From: Thermodesulfovibrionia bacterium
Lineage (GTDB): Bacteria > Nitrospirota > Thermodesulfovibrionia > UBA6902
Direction of reading: 5' to 3'
DNA: 21,793 nt
NCBI GenBank assembly: GCA_947258735.1
Contig: CAMYJJ010000018.1
Coordinates: 1 to 21,793 of the forward strand
The notes beneath the pieces are model-generated. The model was not told the origin of the DNA. It searched no databases and worked only from the letters and a program-made list of their open reading frames with translations. This document shows positions 17,322 through 21,793 of the stretch, in pieces (positions within the stretch are counted from its first letter, which is position 1; each line of letters begins with the position of its first letter). The translations under genes were made by a program, and so were the position numbers.

Positions 17322-17795
17322 ATGAAAAAAGAACCCATGACGCCTGAGGGTCATCAGAAACTGAAAGACGAGCTTGAACATCTTATCAAGGTCCAGCGAC
17401 CGGAAAATGTAAAGGCAATAGCTGAGGCACGTGCTCATGGTGATCTTTCTGAAAATGCGGAGTACCATGCCGCCAAGGAAAAACAGTCTTTCATGGAAGG
17501 CCGCATCCAGGAAATTCAGGGAAAGATCGCAACAGCAAACGTTATTGATCCTTCTACCATCAATCACGACAGAGTAGCTTTTGGAGCCACCGTGAAAGTT
17601 CTGGATGTGGATACTGATGAGGAAAAGACCTATAAGATAGTCGGTGTTGACGAAGCTGACATAAAAGCAGGCAAGTTATCAATTCATTCCCCCATGGCCA
17701 GATCGCTGATAGGCAAAGAGGAAGGGGATGTAGCCATAGTTAAAGCCCCGGCCAGAACGATAGAATACGAGGTAGTAGAGATAAGCTTTGAGTAG
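17322..17795 (+). CDS. greA: Transcription elongation factor GreA
   Basis: A protein of about 157 residues with the two GreA regions. The N-terminal coiled coil carries the conserved tip motif [15 protein letters not shown], which inserts acidic residues into the RNA polymerase channel to stimulate transcript cleavage. The C-terminal FKBP-like domain ends [14 protein letters not shown]. The ATG at 17322 is chosen because GGAG (17310-17313) is well spaced from it; ATG 17316 in the same frame is too close. The gene lies between carB and pyrK and overlaps pyrK by 8 bases. greA next to carB occurs in other bacteria. Confidence 0.93.
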   Translation: MKKEPMTPEGHQKLKDELEHLIKVQRPENVKAIAEARAHGDLSENAEYHAAKEKQSFMEGRIQEIQGKIATANVIDPSTINHDRVAFGATVKVLDVDTDEEKTYKIVGVDEADIKAGKLSIHSPMARSLIGKEEGDVAIVKAPARTIEYEVVEISFE

Positions 17796-18564
17796 AACAT
17801 TTAAGGCATCGGTTGTAGAGAACAAAAAACTGATCGACAGCCATTATCTTATTACTCTTCGCCCCGCTGTAAAAATCAAAAAACCTCGTCCCGGCACCTT
17901 TTTCATGGTTGCTGTTGATACAGGGTTAGATCCTTTGCTTAAAAGGCCTTTCAGCGTCCACAGGTGGATTGATGGTGACTTCCAGTTGTTATATAGAGTC
18001 GTTGGAAAGGGAACAAAAATTCTCAGCGAAAAAAAACCGGGTAATGCTCTGGACATACTCGGGCCCCTGGGAAAGGGATTCCCCTCTCCCAAAAAAGATC
18101 AACAGGTTATTCTTGTTGCAGGCGGTCTCGGAGTAGCCCCGATTTTTGCCATGGCTGAACATATTAAGAAAAAGAGCCCTCTGCTCTTTTATGGCGCTAA
18201 AACAAAAAAGGGCGTCTTACTTATTGACGAATTCAGGTCACTGGGTATTGATCCAATAGTCTCAACCGATGACGGCTCCTTAGGCAGAAAGGGTAATATT
18301 GTTAATGTATTAAATAAATATGTTACCCGTCACCCGTCACCAGTTACGCGTCACGTACTGTACGCCTGTGGTCCTGAGATAATGCTGAAGGCCCTTTCTG
18401 ATCTTGCATCTGAATTAAAAATGAAAGGCTATGTTGCTATGGAACAGAACATGGCCTGTGGAATCGGTACGTGCCTCGGCTGTGTTGTAAAGACAAGAAA
18501 AGGACACAAACGTGTCTGCAAGGAAGGACCTGTATTTCCGATTGAGGAGATAGTGTGGAAATAA
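17788..18564 (+). CDS. pyrK: Dihydroorotate dehydrogenase B, electron-transfer (FAD/2Fe-2S) subunit
   Basis: A 258-residue subunit that carries electrons from PyrD to NAD+. It has the FAD-binding [10 protein letters not shown] motif, the nucleotide-binding [13 protein letters not shown] segment, [11 protein letters not shown], and a C-terminal 2Fe-2S site with Cys at about 224, 229, 232 and 244 (CGIGTCLGC then VCKEG). The only start in frame is TTG 17788, which overlaps the greA stop by 8 bases and suggests coupled translation. Residues 179-190, just before YACGPE, are encoded by five tandem heptamers, a region that varies in the family. All cofactor motifs are intact, so it should be functional. 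Confidence 0.93.
   Translation: MSRTFKASVVENKKLIDSHYLITLRPAVKIKKPRPGTFFMVAVDTGLDPLLKRPFSVHRWIDGDFQLLYRVVGKGTKILSEKKPGNALDILGPLGKGFPSPKKDQQVILVAGGLGVAPIFAMAEHIKKKSPLLFYGAKTKKGVLLIDEFRSLGIDPIVSTDDGSLGRKGNIVNVLNKYVTRHPSPVTRHVLYACGPEIMLKALSDLASELKMKGYVAMEQNMACGIGTCLGCVVKTRKGHKRVCKEGPVFPIEEIVWK
18322..18356 (+). repeat. Five in-frame heptamers inside pyrK
   Basis: Units at 18322, 18329, 18336, 18343 and 18350 fit GTYACNN, such as GTCACCC and GTTACGC. They encode [12 protein letters not shown], placed between VLNKY and LYACGPE. The unit resembles those at 11962-12003 and 18569-18603. Confidence 0.8.
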
Positions 18565-18568
18565 ATCA

Positions 18569-18633
18569 GGTTATTGGTTATAGGTCATTGGTTATGGGTT
18601 ACGACAAATAACATATAACGAGTAACGAATAAC
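18569..18633. repeat. Inverted heptamer array between pyrK and pyrD
   Basis: Five units (18569-18603) fit GGTYANN, for example GGTTATT and GGTTACG. From 18604 the orientation flips: units such as ACGAGTA and ACGAATA run to about 18633, which on the other strand read GTTACTC and GTTATTC. The array fills nearly all of the pyrK-pyrD gap, ending about 17 bases before the pyrD ATG, which has no clear ribosome-binding site. Confidence 0.78.
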
Positions 18634-18649
18634 TTCAAAGCTAATTTAT

Positions 18650-19576
18650 ATGACTAAGAAAACTGCACCAGACCTTAAAGTCCGGATTGGCAACCTGAAA
18701 CTGAAGAACCCTGTCATGACCGCTTCAGGCACGTTTGGTTATGGGGATGAGTATGCTGAATTTGTTGATCTGAGTAAATTGGGAGCTATTGTCGTGAAAG
18801 GACTTTCTCTTAAACCAAAACAGGGTAATCCTCCTCCAAGGATTGTAGAGACCCCTGCGGGAATGCTCAACGCAATAGGGCTTCAGAACATAGGGATCGA
18901 CAGTTTTATAAAGAAGAAGATGCCGTTTCTCAGAGAATGCAAAACAAAAGTGATCGCAAACTTCTTTGGTGACTCCATTGATGAATATGTAAAGGCCGCT
19001 GAGAAGCTGAGCTCGGTCAAGGGCATTGATGCCCTTGAAATGAACATCTCCTGTCCCAACAAGCAGGCAGGGTGGATAGTATTCGGCACTGAACCGGAAG
19101 TCACCCGTAACGTTGTGAAAGCTGTGCGGAATGCGACAAAGCTTCCCTTAATAGTAAAACTTTCACCAAATGTAACTGATATCTCCCTTATGGCACAGGT
19201 AGCCGAAGACGCAGGGGCCGATGCCCTGTCACTCATCAATACCCTCTCAGGAATGGCTATTGATATACAGTCACAAAAGCCAAAGCTGGCCAATATAACC
19301 GGAGGGCTTTCCGGGCCGGCCATTAAACCTGTAGCAATACGAATGGTATGGGAATGCTTCAGAAAAGTAGATATACCAATTATCGGTATGGGTGGTATAA
19401 TATCTGCCGATGATGCTATTGAGTTTATGCTTGCAGGTGCAAGCGCTGTTGCTGTTGGTACAGTAAATTTCATTCATCCCTCAATAACAACAGATATTAT
19501 CAGGGGGATGAAGGATTATATGAGATATAAGGGAGTTATATCCATACAGGATCTAATCGGGGCCATAAAGTGCTAG
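18650..19576 (+). CDS. pyrD: Dihydroorotate dehydrogenase B, catalytic subunit
   Basis: A 308-residue class 1B enzyme that oxidises dihydroorotate to orotate with FMN and works with PyrK in the cytoplasm. Motifs are NPVMTASGTFGYG, GLQNIGID, MNISCPN with the catalytic Cys at 135 (Cys marks class 1), KLSPNVTD, NTLSGMAID, GGLSGPAIKP and IIGMGGI for phosphate binding. The ATG at 18650 matches the family N-terminus, though there is no good Shine-Dalgarno; the heptamer array just upstream may have displaced it. The stop overlaps the next gene by 7 bases. Pairing with pyrK two genes back is typical of the 1B type. Confidence 0.95.
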   Translation: MTKKTAPDLKVRIGNLKLKNPVMTASGTFGYGDEYAEFVDLSKLGAIVVKGLSLKPKQGNPPPRIVETPAGMLNAIGLQNIGIDSFIKKKMPFLRECKTKVIANFFGDSIDEYVKAAEKLSSVKGIDALEMNISCPNKQAGWIVFGTEPEVTRNVVKAVRNATKLPLIVKLSPNVTDISLMAQVAEDAGADALSLINTLSGMAIDIQSQKPKLANITGGLSGPAIKPVAIRMVWECFRKVDIPIIGMGGIISADDAIEFMLAGASAVAVGTVNFIHPSITTDIIRGMKDYMRYKGVISIQDLIGAIKC

Positions 19577-20376
19577 ACAGACCAATCATTACATTAACAA
19601 CAGATTTTGGACTGAAAGATCCTTTTGCAGGTCTGATGAAGGGGGTCATCCTCGGCATCAATCCGAAAGCCATGATAACAGACATTTCTCATTATATTGA
19701 ACGACATAATATATTTGATGCATCTCAGGCCATATCAATGAGTTACCATTTTTTTCCTCCCTCAACAATTCATATTGCGGTTGTTGATCCTGGCGTAGGA
19801 GGAAAAAGAAGACCCATCGTTGTTGCTACGGATAATTATTTTTTCGTTGGTCCCGACAATGGCATTTTCACTCCAATTTTTAAAGAAGAGAAAGACCGGA
19901 ATTTAAAAGTCTTCCATATAACCTCATCGCATTACTTTCTGCCCATGAGCGGGTCCACCTTTCACGGGAGAGACATCTTTGCCCCAGTTGCAGCCTGGCT
20001 CTCTAAAGGGGTTGATTCATATAAATTCGGTCCGGAAATAACTGATTATGTCACCATATCTTTCCCCGAAACAAAAATATCTGAAGGGGCCATCTCCGGA
20101 GAAGTTGTCTCAATTGATACCTTTGGCAATGCCATAACCAACATAACCAGAGAAGAAATGGCAATGCTCACCTCCGTTGACTCCAGTGATTCATTTAATA
20201 TTTATTATAATGAAGAGCAGATGGCCCTTGTAACCTTTTATGCTGAAAACGACACCTCTGCTGCGTCTGCGATAATTAACAGTTTTGGACATCTTGAGAT
20301 CTTTGTGTATAGAGGTAATGCGTCTCAAAAGCTGAATGTCCACATAGGAGACACCGTAAGCGTTAAGCTTGTCTGA
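19570..20376 (+). CDS. SAM hydroxide adenosyltransferase (DUF62 family)
   Basis: A 268-residue protein of the SAM hydroxide adenosyltransferase family, related to SalL and fluorinase. The conserved blocks are LTTDFGLKDPFAGLMKG (9-25), VVDPGVGGKRRP (71-82, Asp73), GPDNGIFTP (94-102) and FHGRDIFAPVAA (131-142, His132), then the C-terminal domain with DTFGNAITNI. Asp, Arg and His matching the catalytic water-activating triad are present. Members hydrolyse SAM to adenosine and methionine; the physiological role is unclear. It starts at GTG 19570, overlapping pyrD by 7 bases, and is followed 5 bases later by the glycosyltransferase gene, so it belongs to the same transcript. Confidence 0.9.
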   Translation: MLDRPIITLTTDFGLKDPFAGLMKGVILGINPKAMITDISHYIERHNIFDASQAISMSYHFFPPSTIHIAVVDPGVGGKRRPIVVATDNYFFVGPDNGIFTPIFKEEKDRNLKVFHITSSHYFLPMSGSTFHGRDIFAPVAAWLSKGVDSYKFGPEITDYVTISFPETKISEGAISGEVVSIDTFGNAITNITREEMAMLTSVDSSDSFNIYYNEEQMALVTFYAENDTSAASAIINSFGHLEIFVYRGNASQKLNVHIGDTVSVKLV

Positions 20377-20381
20377 CAGAA

Positions 20382-21425
20382 ATGAAAATATTACTTATCG
20401 GAAATTTTGCCCCTCCCTATGAAGAAGAAAGTCTTCACAATCTTTCTTTTATGAAAAAACTGGAGGCCGAAGGTCATGAATGTACGGTAATGAATACGTC
20501 TGAACATCCTGCTGCTGAAACAAGGTTTATCGAGACCAAAAGCTATATACATTTTTCATTCAGATTATTGCGTGCCTGCTGGAAACAGGACGTTGTTCAC
20601 TTCTTTACAAAGGGGTATCTCAGACTGGGGCTTTTAAAACTGATGACCTCAATACTGGTCGGTACTCTTTACAGGGCCAGAACATTCATAACAATCCATT
20701 CAGAGTTATTTGCAATTGCAGGGCAGATGCGAAGCCCTGTTGGCGGTCGTCAGACCCTCTTTACCGCATTTACCCTGGCCGGTAAAATTATTTGTGCAGA
20801 CAGGGACACATATGATGTTGCAGCCATGTACATGAAAAAGTCCAACTTTGAACTGATTCCTTCTTTTATTCACATTCCTGATGACATGATCGATATCAAG
20901 TCCGGTATGTTGGATGAAATTGCATCCATGGAAAAAGTAATCGTATTTTCAAATGTCCGGTTTCCATCATTAACGTTTGATATTCTCAACAAGCTCCTGA
21001 CAGACTATCCCCTTCCATCTGGCACGGCAATTGTGGTTGCTGTTACTGAGAAACCGACGTCAAACATGAAGCGCCTCCTTGAGGAGAAGGGGAAAAGCAC
21101 AGGCGAAAACCTCTTTCTCATTGATGCCGATGATATGCATTCAGTGATGGCTGCTCATTCCCATGCGGATATTATACTTCGTCCCATGAGCTGCGACGGT
21201 ACAACATTTTTTGAAAGCTTTGCCATCTCTGTCAAGAAGACCCTCCGTTCAGGCAGCTATGTATACTTTCCCAATGGATTACTGTTTGTTAAAGAGGGCG
21301 ACACATCAGAGATGTGCGCGTGTATTATAAACACATTGCTTTGTGTAGAATCAGGACAGCTGCCTGAGATAAAAGACGGGGATTCATACGCAAGGATTTT
21401 AAATCTCTATCAGGGGAAGGACTGA
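20382..21425 (+). CDS. GT-B-like glycosyltransferase, probable
   Basis: A 347-residue protein with a glycosyltransferase family 4-like outline. The N-terminus MKILLIGNFAPPYEEESL and LEAEGHECTVMN look like the first Rossmann fold. Residues about 255-280 (MAAHSHADIILRPMSCDGTT) and the following FFESFAISVKK resemble the nucleotide-sugar part of GT4 enzymes, although the usual paired-Glu motif is imperfect. Donor and acceptor are unknown. It lies 5 bases after the SAM hydroxide adenosyltransferase gene and is the last gene of the run. GAAGAC-type coding continues to TGA 21423-21425. The call is by fold resemblance and only moderately sure. Confidence 0.6.
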   Translation: MKILLIGNFAPPYEEESLHNLSFMKKLEAEGHECTVMNTSEHPAAETRFIETKSYIHFSFRLLRACWKQDVVHFFTKGYLRLGLLKLMTSILVGTLYRARTFITIHSELFAIAGQMRSPVGGRQTLFTAFTLAGKIICADRDTYDVAAMYMKKSNFELIPSFIHIPDDMIDIKSGMLDEIASMEKVIVFSNVRFPSLTFDILNKLLTDYPLPSGTAIVVAVTEKPTSNMKRLLEEKGKSTGENLFLIDADDMHSVMAAHSHADIILRPMSCDGTTFFESFAISVKKTLRSGSYVYFPNGLLFVKEGDTSEMCACIINTLLCVESGQLPEIKDGDSYARILNLYQGKD

Positions 21426-21439
21426 TGCTTCGCTGGTCG

Positions 21440-21458
21440 TGTCCGTTGTCCGTGTCCG
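21440..21458 (-). repeat. Inverted CGGACAA-type repeat after the glycosyltransferase
   Basis: On the plus strand the units are TGTCCG, TTGTCCG, TGTCCG; on the minus strand they read CGGACA, CGGACAA, CGGACA. This is the same unit as in carA (12605-12625). It lies between the convergent glycosyltransferase and four-helix-bundle genes. Confidence 0.65.
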
Positions 21459-21465
21459 TTTTATT

Positions 21466-21793
21466 TCACAATGACTTATGCAGTTTTGTAAGCATCATAC
21501 TGACTTTCTCATATTGCTTTCTCAGCTCCGGGCAACGCTCTTCTTTTATGTAGCCCAAATCCCTGCCAAGCATTAGTTGATATTTAATCTCTCCAGATGA
21601 TCCACGGGCAATACTTACAAAATACTTATACTCATTCCGGCTAAATCTATGCCCGCCTTCCATCAAATTCATTGATACCGAAGCTGCTGCCCTCCTCATC
21701 TGCGATATCATCCCATATTTCTCTTCTTTTGGAAATTTCCCCGTTTCTCTATATACCTGCAATGTCAACTCATGTGATAGCTTAACTACATCT
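21466..21793 (-). CDS. Four-helix-bundle protein (23S rRNA intervening-sequence family), N-terminus cut by window edge
   Basis: Read on the minus strand from the window edge, the frame is open: DVVKLSHELTLQVYRETGKF, then PKEEKYGMISQMRRAAASVS, NLMEGGHRFSRNEYKYF and ARGSSGEIKYQLMLGRDLGY, ending TGA at 21466-21468. This is the S23/IVS four-helix-bundle family, first seen in intervening sequences of 23S rRNA genes and common as stand-alone genes. A start at 21768 would use TTG and drop the conserved DVVKLSHEL part, so the gene surely begins beyond the window. Function is unknown; a basic surface suggests nucleic-acid binding. It is convergent with the glycosyltransferase gene. Confidence 0.88.
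   Translation of the reverse strand, partial: DVVKLSHELTLQVYRETGKFPKEEKYGMISQMRRAAASVSMNLMEGGHRFSRNEYKYFVSIARGSSGEIKYQLMLGRDLGYIKEERCPELRKQYEKVSMMLTKLHKSL

Noticed and set aside
18322..18633. CRISPR array
   Set aside because: Units are 7 bases, contiguous and degenerate, with no spacers.
18883..19473. 196-codon ORF on the minus strand
   Set aside because: It is a shadow of pyrD, whose motifs are complete.

Overview
The window is bacterial and fairly AT-rich. It is dominated by a de novo pyrimidine biosynthesis operon: pyrR, pyrB, pyrC, carA, a PH-like membrane protein gene, carB, greA, pyrK, pyrD. Predicted lipoproteins with lipobox cysteines point to a cell with lipoprotein export, probably diderm. 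The gene order, the PyrR-type regulation, the four-helix-bundle (23S rRNA intervening-sequence type) protein and the dispersed GTCATTCCCG-type repeats fit an environmental Nitrospirota- or deltaproteobacteria-like genome. That placement is inference; no rRNA or other phylogenetic marker was analysed.

Layout. 1-1885: the 3' end of asd, a cluster of palindromic dispersed repeats, and mtaD (5'-methylthioadenosine/S-adenosylhomocysteine deaminase). 2026-3276: a 19-bp palindrome upstream of a membrane protein with a GGDEF domain that has lost its catalytic and metal residues. 3277-5965: an AT-rich accessory stretch with a small two-TM protein, a half zinc-ribbon mini-ORF ending in a perfect hairpin, two orphan lipoproteins and long non-coding gaps. 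5966-8871: a PHP-domain phosphoesterase (-), a CrcB/FluC fluoride channel plus DUF190 pair (+), and an HDOD protein (-). 9006-20376: the pyr operon, continuing by overlap into a SAM hydroxide adenosyltransferase, then a GT-B-like glycosyltransferase to 21425. 21466-21793: the start-truncated four-helix-bundle protein gene (-).

How the genes work together. CarA/CarB make carbamoyl phosphate, PyrB and PyrC convert it to dihydroorotate, and PyrD with PyrK oxidises that to orotate. PyrR is the UMP-responsive RNA-binding regulator. A recognisable PyrR-binding hairpin lies just upstream of pyrR. Its 3' arm also forms the Shine-Dalgarno of a 37-codon leader ORF that overlaps the pyrR start, which suggests translational rather than transcriptional control.

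The most unusual signals are two. First, degenerate tandem arrays of 7-nt (one of 8-nt) units, often arranged as inverted halves, recur across the second half of the window. They lie in intergenic gaps, run over stop codons, and sit in frame inside carA, carB and pyrK. Second, carB has an in-frame TAA in its C-terminal MGS (allosteric) domain, after which the reading frame continues intact.
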